This document shows, piece by piece, positions 25,061-33,469 of a stretch of 46,146 bases of DNA. Every line of letters begins with the position of its first letter. Position 1 is the stretch's first letter. The position numbers and the translations under genes were made by a program. The stretch is from an uncultured Alphaproteobacteria bacterium (GTDB lineage Bacteria > Pseudomonadota > Alphaproteobacteria > CAAHEQ01 > UBA3637): assembly GCA_937935995.1 (NCBI GenBank), contig CALGXF010000078.1:1-46146 (forward strand), in the 5' to 3' direction. The notes under the pieces were generated by a model. The model was given only the letters and a program-made list of their open reading frames with translations, had not been told where the DNA came from and searched no databases.

Positions 25061-27160
25061 TTATGCTGTTCGACAAACGCCGTTTTCAATCGTTCCCGAA
25101 CAAGAGCAATCCGAATAACCGTCGCCTGCTTCATCGACAACATCGCCGTCTTCACAATAAACGACAGCACAGACACCGTTTACATTTTTGTGATACTCCG
25201 GACAACATAACGTTCCCGGCAAAGCAGATTGATCCGTCGGACAAAAGCAAGTGTCTGTAACGGGTTTTGACATCACGCAGTAAGGTTTACCGCTTTCTTC
25301 ATCGGTTTGGGCGCAATTTTCGGAATAAGCCGTTTGGCAATTGCCGCCGTAATCGCACCCTCTTCCGCACAACTGGTTACCGACGGCACATACGACTGTG
25401 TCAGCACTTTTAAAACAAGCCAAATTTTTATCCGCCCGATAACAAGCCATTTGCCCGCCGGACTGGTAATAAGTTAAATCGGAAACAAAGGTGTATTCGG
25501 CACCGGCGGCACCGCATCCCGGATCTGTGCAATTTCCGACATAACACGAACCGCCCAATGTGCAAGCAAATCCGCAATAAGAGCCATCGCGATAGGTTGC
25601 CGCTTGATTACTGTCAATATCTTGGCAATATTCAACGCCTTGAACCGTTTTACAACATCTGTTTTGCGCTTCATCGTAAATACCCGTATTATCCGGGCAA
25701 ATAACTTGCGTACATGCGTTATCGCAATCCGGCGGATTAGCACAAGTGTTGGCACAAATAACGCCTTGTTGATTATAACACTGCCACAGGGACGCATCTG
25801 CATTTATCGGGTAACAAAAAACACCGTTTTCAAATTGACATCCGCCCAATGTGTTTTTGAGCACATATGCCGCCGTCGGATTATTAAATCCGTCACACAG
25901 ATGTTCATCACAAGACCCCTTTTCGCAATAAGGATGAGAGGGAGATGAACAACACCATACATTTTCCGAATTATGGCAAAAATATTCGCCGTCAGGTTTG
26001 GTATAACACATTGTCCCGACTTGATGGCATCCGTAACTGTAGCCGCCGCGCCCCGGCATTTCTTTGAAAATAGTCCCGCTCGGACATTCATCCGCCGTAC
26101 ACAGCCACATTGAACAAGCCGTTCCGTTGCCGCCTTTGCAATCATATCCGCATCCTTTGTTATTCAGCGTACACATGCCGCTGGTTCCGTAAGGACACAT
26201 AATTTGCGTACATTCGCCGTTTAAAGGAGTGTATCCGGCGGCGCAACACATTTCATAATCATCAAACGGAAACGTCCCGGCCGGACATTCACACACGCCT
26301 GTGTCCGGATTATACGTTCGCCCGTCCATACAAACACATTCAGACCCGGCACATGTCAAGCCCTTTGAAGAATCGCAACACGTAACACCGTTACATAATA
26401 CATCCGTTTCATTTGGACAGCACAACGTATTTTGAATACAAAAATCCGCCCCGCAATCGGTACATCCGTCATTACCGCAAGGCGTTTGAACCGTCACACA
26501 AGCGCCGCTACAACAGTGTTGATTCCCTGTACAAGCCGGCAAACAGACAGACCCGACGGCTCCCATGTCTTTATTAAAATAAAAAACCATTAAATTGGCA
26601 TCTCGGTCGCAAACATCTGTTTCAACAAACCGCACGTCGTTAACGGTAACGACCCAAGTTTCATCCAACATGTCTAATATGCGTGAACAAACCCGCTTTG
26701 GAACATCGGCCGTCCGGATATAAAAAAGAGCCTCATCTTGCACATAAACATCCATCGGATAACCATGTGTCGAAAACGAACCTAATTCCGGAAGAATCAA
26801 TTGCCCCGATGTCATGTGAGTCAATTTTTCACTCTCTGAAGCAGTCAATTGCCAAATCTGAACGTCGTGTATCGTATCGTTGGCCCGATATTTAGCCAAC
26901 GCTCCCATTAATCCGGCTAAACCGGCAACGGACAAAATGCCGACAATAGCCAAAACGGCCAGCATTTCCAACAATGTTCGGCCGTGTTGCTTTTCCCATC
27001 GGCGGGGCGAAAGGGCGCGGGAGGGCGCTCCGCCGATACATTTATCCGACAACGCCCCAGCCGGTGAATACATCCGGTGGAACAATCCACCCAAATTCAC
27101 AAAGGTTGCCCCTTTCCTTAACATGCGTTTCCCGAACGAGCTTTTCAATTCCGGCATCAT
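25061..27160 (-). CDS. Large cysteine-rich protein with type IV pilin-like N-terminus
   Basis: 699 aa. The prepilin motif HGRTLLEMLAVLAIVG begins at about residue 59. It is followed by a hydrophobic helix and KYRANDTIHDVQ, then roughly 550 residues of Cys-rich, EGF-like sequence. It is paralogous to the gene at 59-2518, for example in the shared C-terminal CxC...CCPE.H..(I/V)NG.C. Residues 17-56 are encoded by a palindromic element and include RMYSPAGA and SPRRWE. Gly before the pilin motif would be the peptidase cleavage site, so the leader would be unusually long. GGGAG precedes the two ATGs at 27160 and 27157. Probably surface-exposed. Confidence 0.85.
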   Translation of the reverse strand: MMPELKSSFGKRMLRKGATFVNLGGLFHRMYSPAGALSDKCIGGAPSRALSPRRWEKQHGRTLLEMLAVLAIVGILSVAGLAGLMGALAKYRANDTIHDVQIWQLTASESEKLTHMTSGQLILPELGSFSTHGYPMDVYVQDEALFYIRTADVPKRVCSRILDMLDETWVVTVNDVRFVETDVCDRDANLMVFYFNKDMGAVGSVCLPACTGNQHCCSGACVTVQTPCGNDGCTDCGADFCIQNTLCCPNETDVLCNGVTCCDSSKGLTCAGSECVCMDGRTYNPDTGVCECPAGTFPFDDYEMCCAAGYTPLNGECTQIMCPYGTSGMCTLNNKGCGYDCKGGNGTACSMWLCTADECPSGTIFKEMPGRGGYSYGCHQVGTMCYTKPDGEYFCHNSENVWCCSSPSHPYCEKGSCDEHLCDGFNNPTAAYVLKNTLGGCQFENGVFCYPINADASLWQCYNQQGVICANTCANPPDCDNACTQVICPDNTGIYDEAQNRCCKTVQGVEYCQDIDSNQAATYRDGSYCGFACTLGGSCYVGNCTDPGCGAAGAEYTFVSDLTYYQSGGQMACYRADKNLACFKSADTVVCAVGNQLCGRGCDYGGNCQTAYSENCAQTDEESGKPYCVMSKPVTDTCFCPTDQSALPGTLCCPEYHKNVNGVCAVVYCEDGDVVDEAGDGYSDCSCSGTIENGVCRTA
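26995..27112 (-). repeat. Palindromic element (RPE-like) inside the leader of the cysteine-rich gene
   Basis: Homologous to 137-196 and 300-347. It contains an inverted repeat (26998-27009 with 27026-27037, 12 bp with one wobble) and smaller palindromes around GGTGG/CCACC. The GC content is well above its surroundings. It is translated in frame, giving SPAGA and SPRRWE. Confidence 0.75.
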
Positions 27161-27190
27161 TTTCTCCCTTTGGCAAACAGATTGGAAAGC

Positions 27191-27219
27191 AGTGTATCAT
27201 ACCCTCTCCCCACTGTTAA
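27191..27219 (-). promoter_or_regulatory. Candidate promoter of the cysteine-rich gene at 25061-27160
   Basis: On the minus strand, TTAACA (27214-27219), a 17-bp spacer, then TACACT (27191-27196). The -35 matches 5 of 6 consensus bases and the -10 matches 4 of 6. Confidence 0.5.
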
Positions 27220-27261
27220 GTCTTTTTTTGAACGCAGATTATAAAAAATAAATGCATTTTC

Positions 27262-27290
27262 TTTACTTTTATTTCACTTGTTGATATAAA
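27262..27290 (+). promoter_or_regulatory. Candidate promoter of lspA
   Basis: TTTACT (27262-27267), a 17-bp spacer and TATAAA (27285-27290), 20 bp upstream of the lspA start. Confidence 0.55.
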
Positions 27291-27309
27291 GGGTGAAAAA
27301 GGAGTTTTA

Positions 27310-27762
27310 ATGTTTTTTTATTTTATTCCGATTTTTATTATTTTCTTTGACCAGCTCACCAAATGGATGATTTTGGACGATTTGCCGGTACCGTTTGAAG
27401 TGACGCCTTTTTTCAACATTGTTTTGGCGATGAATAAAGGAGTCAGTTTTTCTTTGTTTGCTTCGGATGCCGCGTGGATGCCGTGGGTATTGACCGGCAT
27501 CGGCGGATTGATTACGGCGTTGATTGCTTACTGGTTTTTCAAAGAAAAGAAAGATGTCATTAAATTAGCGTTGGCTTTGATTTTAGGCGGCGCTATCGGC
27601 AATATCATTGACCGCGTTCGTTTCGGCGCCGTTGTTGATTTTTTGGATTTTCACGCGTTCGGATATCACTGGCCGGCATTTAACATTGCCGATATGATGA
27701 TTTGCTTCGGCGTGTTCATTATTGTGATTGAAGCGATTTTTTCAAGGGAGAAAGAAGCATGA
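27310..27762 (+). CDS. lspA: Lipoprotein signal peptidase (signal peptidase II)
   Basis: 150 aa, four transmembrane helices. It cleaves the signal peptide of diacylated prolipoproteins at the lipobox Cys. Family motifs are FDQLTKWMI, NKGVSFSLF, GGAIGNIIDRVRFGAVVDFL with one catalytic Asp, and FNIADMMICFG with the other. AAGGAG lies just upstream. Its last codons overlap the start of the small lipoprotein gene. Confidence 0.96.
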   Translation: MFFYFIPIFIIFFDQLTKWMILDDLPVPFEVTPFFNIVLAMNKGVSFSLFASDAAWMPWVLTGIGGLITALIAYWFFKEKKDVIKLALALILGGAIGNIIDRVRFGAVVDFLDFHAFGYHWPAFNIADMMICFGVFIIVIEAIFSREKEA

Positions 27763-27935
27763 AAAAAGGGATTTGTTTCATTTGTCTGCTGGTTCTGTTA
27801 ACGGCCTGCTCGGCGAAAAGCACGGTGTTCAAAGCGCCGGACGAAACACAGGTTTCCAAACAAAAAGCATTGGTTTTGCCGCCGGATTGGGAATTAAGAC
27901 CGCCTCAAACGACGAAGGCTCAACCGACTGAATAA
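27759..27935 (+). CDS. Small lipoprotein, BamF/DUF3035-like
   Basis: 58 aa. MKKGICFICLLVLLTAC is a lipoprotein signal with lipobox LTAC (Cys at residue 17). The short mature part reads FKAPDET, then LVLPPDWELRPP, which matches the core APDEF...PPDF.LRPP pattern of DUF3035, the BamF subunit of the alphaproteobacterial outer-membrane assembly complex. It overlaps the lspA stop by 4 nt (ATGA), fitting coupled expression of a lipoprotein with its signal peptidase. The protein is shorter than usual DUF3035 members. Confidence 0.8.
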   Translation: MKKGICFICLLVLLTACSAKSTVFKAPDETQVSKQKALVLPPDWELRPPQTTKAQPTE

Positions 27936-27945
27936 GGAGAATACC

Positions 27946-29559
27946 ATGACACTGACGTCCCGAAAAGCCTACGCGGCTTTACAAAAACACTTTTCCGAAA
28001 CGGCATCTCTGCATATGCGGGATTTATTTGAAAAAGATGCAAAACGGTTCGATAAATTCTCGTTAAAAATGGACGACTTTGTGATGGATTATTCCAAAAA
28101 CAGAATCGTCGACGACACATTGCCTTTGTTGATTAAGTTGGCTGATGAGTGCGGTTTAAAAGAAATGATTGATGCCATGTTTGCCGGCAAACGCATTAAC
28201 TTTACGGAAAACCGGCCGGTGTTGCATGTGGCTTTACGGAACCGTTCCAATACACCGATTTATGTAGATGACAAAGATGTTATGCCGGAAATCAACCGTG
28301 TTTTGGAAAAAATGCATGATTTTTCGGATCGTGTTCGATCGGGGGAATGGAAAGGCGCCACAGGTCAAGCCATCACGGATGTTGTGAACATCGGAATCGG
28401 TGGGTCGGATTTAGGCCCTTACATGGCGACGGAAGCTTTGAAAAAATACAAAACCGACCGGTTGAATTTCCACTTTGTCTCTAACATTGACGGAACGGAT
28501 ATTGTGGAAAAACTGAAAAAATGCCGCCCAGAAACGACTTTGTTTTTAATTGCATCCAAAACGTTTACCACCCAAGAAACCATGGTCAACGCGCAAACGG
28601 CTCGTACATGGTTGGTCGAAGCATTAGGGCCAAATGCCGTGCCGTATCATTTTGTCGCGTTGTCTACCAACAAAGAAGAAGTCGAAAAATTCGGCATTGA
28701 TTCAAAAAACATGTTCGAATTTTGGAACTTCGTCGGTGGCCGTTATTCGATGTGGTCAGCTGTCGGCTTGTCGATTATGTTGGCCATCGGATACGACGCT
28801 TTTGTTGAAATGCTGGACGGGGCGCATGAAATGGATATGCACTTTAAAAACGCGCCGTTTGACAAAAATATGCCGGTGATTTTAGGGTTGTTGGGTATTT
28901 GGTATCATGTTTTCTACGGTGCCGAAACATACGCCGTCTTACCGTATGATGCTTATCTGCATCGATTGCCGGCTTACTTACAGCAGCTGGATATGGAAAG
29001 CAACGGCAAACGCAATGCCAAAGACGGATGTGTCGTTACCTATCCGACCGGGCCGATATTATTCGGCGAATCCGGCACCAACGGCCAACATTCGTTTTAC
29101 CAGCTGATTCATCAGGGGACTCATTTAATCCCGTGTGATTTTATTATTCCGATTAATTCGTTAAATCCAATCGGAGACCACCAAGACATTCTGCTGGCTA
29201 ATGCTTTGGCGCAGCCGGAAGCGTTAATGCGCGGTAAAACGGCCGACGAATTAAAAGCTGAAGGCATCCCCGATACGCTTATTCCGTTTAAAACTTTCCC
29301 GGGTAACCGGCCGACAAATTCGATTTTAATGACAAAGATGACACCGAAAAATTTAGGCCGTTTAATTGCGCTTTATGAACATAAAGTGTTTGTCATGGGT
29401 GTTTTATTGAATATCGACAGCTTTGACCAATGGGGTGTGGAACTGGGTAAAGTGCTGGCGAAAAAGATTTTGCCTGAATTGCGAGACGCCTCGCCGACAA
29501 CGACACACGATTGTTCGACAAACGCTTTGATTAACTATATTAAAGGCATTCGCGGATGA
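27946..29559 (+). CDS. pgi: Glucose-6-phosphate isomerase
   Basis: 537 aa. It interconverts glucose-6-phosphate and fructose-6-phosphate. Motifs include GIGGSDLGPYMATEAL, SKTFTTQETM, GGRYSMWSAVGLS, HRLPAYLQQLDMESNGK and QGTHLIPCDF, all typical of PGI. AAGGAG precedes the ATG. It overlaps mutL by 4 nt (ATGA). Confidence 0.97.
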   Translation: MTLTSRKAYAALQKHFSETASLHMRDLFEKDAKRFDKFSLKMDDFVMDYSKNRIVDDTLPLLIKLADECGLKEMIDAMFAGKRINFTENRPVLHVALRNRSNTPIYVDDKDVMPEINRVLEKMHDFSDRVRSGEWKGATGQAITDVVNIGIGGSDLGPYMATEALKKYKTDRLNFHFVSNIDGTDIVEKLKKCRPETTLFLIASKTFTTQETMVNAQTARTWLVEALGPNAVPYHFVALSTNKEEVEKFGIDSKNMFEFWNFVGGRYSMWSAVGLSIMLAIGYDAFVEMLDGAHEMDMHFKNAPFDKNMPVILGLLGIWYHVFYGAETYAVLPYDAYLHRLPAYLQQLDMESNGKRNAKDGCVVTYPTGPILFGESGTNGQHSFYQLIHQGTHLIPCDFIIPINSLNPIGDHQDILLANALAQPEALMRGKTADELKAEGIPDTLIPFKTFPGNRPTNSILMTKMTPKNLGRLIALYEHKVFVMGVLLNIDSFDQWGVELGKVLAKKILPELRDASPTTTHDCSTNALINYIKGIRG

Positions 29560-31358
29560 CATCTATTCGATTATTATCCCCTACTTTAATCAACCAAATC
29601 GCGGCCGGAGAAGTCATTGAACGACCGGCATCGGCCTTAAAGGAATTGGTTGAAAACGCGATTGATGCCGGTGCAACGCGGATTGACGTTGTTATGATTG
29701 ACGGCGGAAAATCTTATATGTCTGTCACGGACAACGGCAAAGGCATGAGCTCCGATGAATTGACTTTGGCTGTTGAACGGCATGCAACCTCTAAATTACC
29801 CGAAGACGATTTATTCAATATTCATTATTTGGGATTTCGCGGCGAAGCGTTGCCGTCTATCGGTTCCGTTGCTCGGCTCACCATCACCAGCAAACAAAAA
29901 AACTGTGTGGAAGCTTGGTCGATTTCCGTCGAAGGCGGTGTTAAACAGCCTGTACGACCTGCCGGCGCGCCTGAAGGGACTAAAGTCGAGGTCAGAGATT
30001 TGTTTTTTGCCACACCGGCGCGGTTAAAGTTTTTAAAATCAACGCAAACGGAATTGGGTTATGCCAAAGATGTTTTACATAAACTGGCGATGATTCATCC
30101 GGAAATTTCTTTTTCTTTAAGCGACGATAAACGGCAAATTCTGAAGTATCTGCCCGCAGCTAACCAGCTGGAACGCGTGGCTGCCGTCATGGGCAAAGAT
30201 TTCAAAGACAATGCCATTGAAATCCATGGCGAACATGAAGGCGTAACATTGGATGGGTTTATCAGCCTGCCGACGTATACACGTTCGACCAGCACGGAAC
30301 AATATTTATTTGTCAACGGCCGTTGGGTTAAAGATAAAATGTTGTTCGGATGCGTTAAAGGGGCTTATCAGGGATTAATGGGTCACGGCAGCGACGGATA
30401 TCCGGTTTTGGCGTTATTTTTGAACGTTCCGTGTCATGAAGTGGATGTGAACGTCCATCCGGCCAAATCCGAAGTGCGGTTCAAAGATGCGGCTCCTATT
30501 CGCGGGTTAATTGTCGGAACATTGAAAAATGCTTTGGCCGAAGCCGGTCACAGAACATCAACTACAATCGGCATCGGTGCATTAGGACACAGTTCTGCCG
30601 GTATTGTTCCGCATCCGCCGCGCCGGTCTTTTACAACGACTCATTTTGAAGCGCAAGCGCCACTGGATTTAAACGATTCTTATTCTGCCAACGTGATAAC
30701 GACAGATACGCTGGTTTTTCCGCCGCCGATGGAATCTCAAGCAGAACGAATCGTTGAGCCGGAAATACCGGAAGATTTTCCGCCGCTGGGTTTAGCACGG
30801 GCACAGGTTCACGAAACATACATTATTTCTCAAACGCCGGACAGTATCATCATCACGGATCAACATGCCGCACATGAACGGCTGACATATGAAAAAATCC
30901 GAAAAGGATTGAATGGTAAAATGGAACGCCAGCTGTTGTTAATTCCGGAAGTCGTTTCGTTAAGCGAAGAAGAAACACATCGTTTGTTAACTCACAAAGA
31001 AGAATTGGAAACGATGGGTTTGTTAATTGATGCTTTTGGTCTGGATGCCGTTGTCGTTCGGGAAATACCGGCTGTTTTGGGAGAGCCGGATATTCAAAAA
31101 TTAATGAAAGACATTGCAGATACTTTACTGGAATATGGTCAAGCGTCGGCATTGGAAGACCGCATTCAGGCGCTGTGCGCCCGCATGGCATGCCACGGTT
31201 CTGTGCGTTCGGGACGTGTTTTAGACGCCTCTGAAATGAATGCGTTGTTGCGGCAGATGGAAAACTGCGGCACATCCGGCCAATGCATTCACGGCCGCCC
31301 GACTTATATTGAATTAAAGCTTAAAGACATTGAAAAACTCTTCGGCCGGCGGGGGTAA
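29556..31358 (+). CDS. mutL: DNA mismatch repair protein MutL
   Basis: 600 aa. The GHKL ATPase domain shows IAAGEVIERPASALKELVENAIDAGA, DNGKGM and GFRGEAL in the first 100 residues. The C-terminal half has DQHAAHERLTYE, the DQHA(x)2E(x)4E metal site of endonuclease-active MutL, and CIHGRPTYIEL near the end (usual form CPHGRP). It is therefore probably a nicking MutL that does not need MutH. A terminator follows at 31384-31410. Confidence 0.97.
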   Translation: MTSIRLLSPTLINQIAAGEVIERPASALKELVENAIDAGATRIDVVMIDGGKSYMSVTDNGKGMSSDELTLAVERHATSKLPEDDLFNIHYLGFRGEALPSIGSVARLTITSKQKNCVEAWSISVEGGVKQPVRPAGAPEGTKVEVRDLFFATPARLKFLKSTQTELGYAKDVLHKLAMIHPEISFSLSDDKRQILKYLPAANQLERVAAVMGKDFKDNAIEIHGEHEGVTLDGFISLPTYTRSTSTEQYLFVNGRWVKDKMLFGCVKGAYQGLMGHGSDGYPVLALFLNVPCHEVDVNVHPAKSEVRFKDAAPIRGLIVGTLKNALAEAGHRTSTTIGIGALGHSSAGIVPHPPRRSFTTTHFEAQAPLDLNDSYSANVITTDTLVFPPPMESQAERIVEPEIPEDFPPLGLARAQVHETYIISQTPDSIIITDQHAAHERLTYEKIRKGLNGKMERQLLLIPEVVSLSEEETHRLLTHKEELETMGLLIDAFGLDAVVVREIPAVLGEPDIQKLMKDIADTLLEYGQASALEDRIQALCARMACHGSVRSGRVLDASEMNALLRQMENCGTSGQCIHGRPTYIELKLKDIEKLFGRRG

Positions 31359-31383
31359 AATCCGGCAGGAATAAAATTGAAAA

Positions 31384-31410
31384 GAGCCGTGTCGAAACGG
31401 CTCCTTTTTT
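31384..31410 (+). terminator. Rho-independent terminator after mutL
   Basis: GAGCCGT (31384-31390) pairs with ACGGCTC (31397-31403) and is followed by C and six T. Confidence 0.85.
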
Positions 31411-31445
31411 AGTAAGACTCAAAAGAATCAGGGGCCAATGATCAT

Positions 31446-31631
31446 TCACGGGCAGAAGCATTCACAAGAAGAATTAAAGCACCTTAAAATCTCTACATTG
31501 CAAGATACTTCTCTGTAATAATATCCCGACAAAAACCCGACAATCACCCCGGTAATCAATCCCGAAACAATCAATATCTTCATTGATTTCGTGAGCATAC
31601 TTCGGTTCATGTTGTTTGTTTGATGTTGCAT
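31446..31631 (-). CDS. Small membrane protein with Cys-rich C-terminus
   Basis: 61 aa. One transmembrane helix (about residues 17-41, KILIVSGLITGVIVGFLSGYYY) is followed by a 20-residue tail with five Cys (CNVEILRCFNSSCECFCP). No family is recognised. GGAAGG lies 8 nt before the ATG. Its 5' region (31632-31710) duplicates that of the upstream pilin-like gene, which ends at 31710, so the two are probably cotranscribed. It may be an accessory of that protein, but this is inference. Confidence 0.6.
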   Translation of the reverse strand: MQHQTNNMNRSMLTKSMKILIVSGLITGVIVGFLSGYYYREVSCNVEILRCFNSSCECFCP

Positions 31632-31710
31632 TATATCAACCTTCCTTTCCTTTTACTGTTTATCTCGACAAATAACTTCTTTATTTATTATGAGTTCTCA
31701 TCCGTTTTTT
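31632..31710 (-). repeat. Duplicated 5'-leader sequence, copy 2
   Basis: About 75 bp are closely similar to 33282-33361, including AACGGAT, AATAAA, AAAGAAGTTATTTG, ATAAACAGTAAAA and the ribosome binding site AAGGAAGG. The similarity begins right at the stop codon of the upstream gene. Confidence 0.75.
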
Positions 31711-33281
31711 TAGTAATACCATCCCTCGGATGTATCACATTCTGAATTAAAATCATTCGGATCGCTCAAGCAATGATAGGTAGAATATTCTGAATTGTAC
31801 ACGACAGAACATTTTTCCGGACAGCACCCCGGCCCCATGGAGAAGAATTTTGCAACATCATTCGGACCTTCACATGCGGCATATTGGCAATACGAATAAG
31901 AATGGCATGGGACTCCCATCGGATCAAACGGAATAATATAATACCCATCCGGTACACATCCCCACGTATTCACGCCGCTGTTAGGATTATCCGTCGTATA
32001 GTGTGAATAAATTTCGGTTTGACAACAACTTAATGTCAAACAACCGGCCATAGGTTGGTAAGTCGCACAAAAAGGTGTTCCTGAACCACCTTGACAAGGA
32101 TCGGCATCATCCAAACATGCTTGGATATTTTCAACCCAGAGTTTCCCGGCCTTTTCACAACAAGCTTTAGAATTTGTATCTGAACATGTTACACAAGTCC
32201 CCGCCGAACAAACGCCGCTTTGATTATCGGTTGTCGTACAGGTGGTTCCATCCTCTGCATTCGTTAATGTCGGACAAGTTCCGCTTGTGGCCTCAATCAC
32301 CGTTTGACATTCCGTTGCCGTTAAGTCTTCACAACATTGACCCGCTGTTTCATTATATGTAAAACCGCTTTCACAATCCGGACGACACGTCCCGTCACTT
32401 TGGCATGTTCCGTCACACGTCGGTGTACATTTTGGCAGCGTAATCGGATTTAATGAACAACTTTCTTGCGTCGTTCCCGGATGATAACAACAGCCATGTT
32501 CATTCAAGGCTTCATCAATCAAAATAGTTATTGTTCCGACTTCTTTTGTCGGACGACCACACACATCTTCCGGTCCCGTCAAAGCACAACAACTTTCTCC
32601 GTCACACGTTTCTGCGGCCGGGCACGGTTCACATGTACTGACTGAACAATACGTATCTCCCGAACATGTTTCTTTTTGAACAATCACACAACCGTTTTCA
32701 TCATGAACATCCGCCGTAATACTGCAATCTGATGTCGGAACGATACCGGCGCATAAATCCGGATTGTTGCCCGAACCACTCCCAGAACCTGAACCACTGC
32801 CGGAACCAGAAGTATTACAAATTGTCCCGTCTTCACCGAAACAGAACTTCATTGCCAACCCATCATTCGTCCCGCAAATGTCACTGTTGCCTTGATAGAC
32901 TGTGTTTCCGACGACAATTTGGTCAATGTCCGTCGGATTCATCTTTAAAATCATTTCACAGACACGGTATGTCACGCCCGTTGCCTCGACGTAATACGAA
33001 GACCCCGTATCCTTTTTCGTGACCATCGGGTAATACGTACCATCCGTTAAACCCGGAAACCGAAATTCGTGACCGGACGGTTTACGCGCATAATTTTCAT
33101 CCACCATCGGCACATTCGTTCCCCGTAACATCACATCATAAATCGTTTCATTTGCCCGATGTTTATTCATGGCATAGGTAAAGCCGGTCAAAGCCGCAAT
33201 ACTTAACACACCGATAATCGCCAAAACACCCAACATTTCCAAAAGTGTCCGGCCGTACTGTTTGGTTGAATATCTTTTCAT
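31710..33281 (-). CDS. Cysteine-rich protein with type IV pilin-like N-terminus, third paralog
   Basis: 523 aa. It begins MKRYSTKQYGRTLLEMLG, a short leader with Gly and Glu at +5, then VLAIIGVLSIAALTGFTYAMNKHRANETIYDVM. This is the cleanest prepilin-like N-terminus of the three in the window. After a pilin-like domain (about residues 50-165) a (Gly-Ser)n linker of about 12 residues leads into a long Cys-rich region with EGF-like spacings. AAAGGAAGG precedes the ATG. The candidate promoter has a 13-G tract between -35 and -10. Confidence 0.85.
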   Translation of the reverse strand: MKRYSTKQYGRTLLEMLGVLAIIGVLSIAALTGFTYAMNKHRANETIYDVMLRGTNVPMVDENYARKPSGHEFRFPGLTDGTYYPMVTKKDTGSSYYVEATGVTYRVCEMILKMNPTDIDQIVVGNTVYQGNSDICGTNDGLAMKFCFGEDGTICNTSGSGSGSGSGSGSGNNPDLCAGIVPTSDCSITADVHDENGCVIVQKETCSGDTYCSVSTCEPCPAAETCDGESCCALTGPEDVCGRPTKEVGTITILIDEALNEHGCCYHPGTTQESCSLNPITLPKCTPTCDGTCQSDGTCRPDCESGFTYNETAGQCCEDLTATECQTVIEATSGTCPTLTNAEDGTTCTTTDNQSGVCSAGTCVTCSDTNSKACCEKAGKLWVENIQACLDDADPCQGGSGTPFCATYQPMAGCLTLSCCQTEIYSHYTTDNPNSGVNTWGCVPDGYYIIPFDPMGVPCHSYSYCQYAACEGPNDVAKFFSMGPGCCPEKCSVVYNSEYSTYHCLSDPNDFNSECDTSEGWYY

Positions 33282-33361
33282 GTAAACCTTCCTTTGATTT
33301 GATTTTACTGTTTATGTCGGCAAATAACTTCTTTGTTTATTGGGAGTTTTTATCCGTTTTT
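33282..33361 (-). repeat. Duplicated 5'-leader sequence, copy 1
   Basis: The untranslated leader of the third pilin-like gene; it is repeated at 31632-31710 ahead of the small Cys-rich membrane protein. The promoter itself is not part of the duplication. Confidence 0.75.
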
Positions 33362-33375
33362 CTATTTTCTTTCCA

Positions 33376-33406
33376 ACTCTACCCCCCCCCCCCCAACATT
33401 TGTCAA
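33376..33406 (-). promoter_or_regulatory. Candidate phase-variable promoter with poly-G spacer
   Basis: On the minus strand, TTGACA (33401-33406) is followed by AATGTT, 13 consecutive G (33382-33394 on the plus strand as C) and TAGAGT (33376-33381). The spacer is 19 bp; loss of two G would give the optimal 17. Slippage in such tracts varies promoter strength in other bacteria, for example Neisseria porA. Confidence 0.65.
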
Positions 33407-33423
33407 GCACTTTTTTACATAAA

Positions 33424-33450
33424 AAAAGAGGGTCTTGAAGACCCTCTTTT
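33424..33450 (-). terminator. Rho-independent terminator after the DUF2934 gene
   Basis: AAAAGAGGGTCTT (33424-33436) pairs with AAGACCCTCTTTT (33438-33450) and is followed by T7 on the minus strand. Confidence 0.85.
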
Positions 33451-33469
33451 AAAAGAAATCAAATCTCTC

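Noticed and set aside
27728..27931. Alternative frame overlapping the lspA end
   Set aside because: The overlapping frame from 27759 has a lipoprotein signal and BamF-like core; the alternative has neither.
32760..32812. Short repeats encoding Gly-Ser as a possible CRISPR or microsatellite
   Set aside because: Imperfect 6-bp units encode an in-frame linker; there are no spacers. Length change would not shift the frame.
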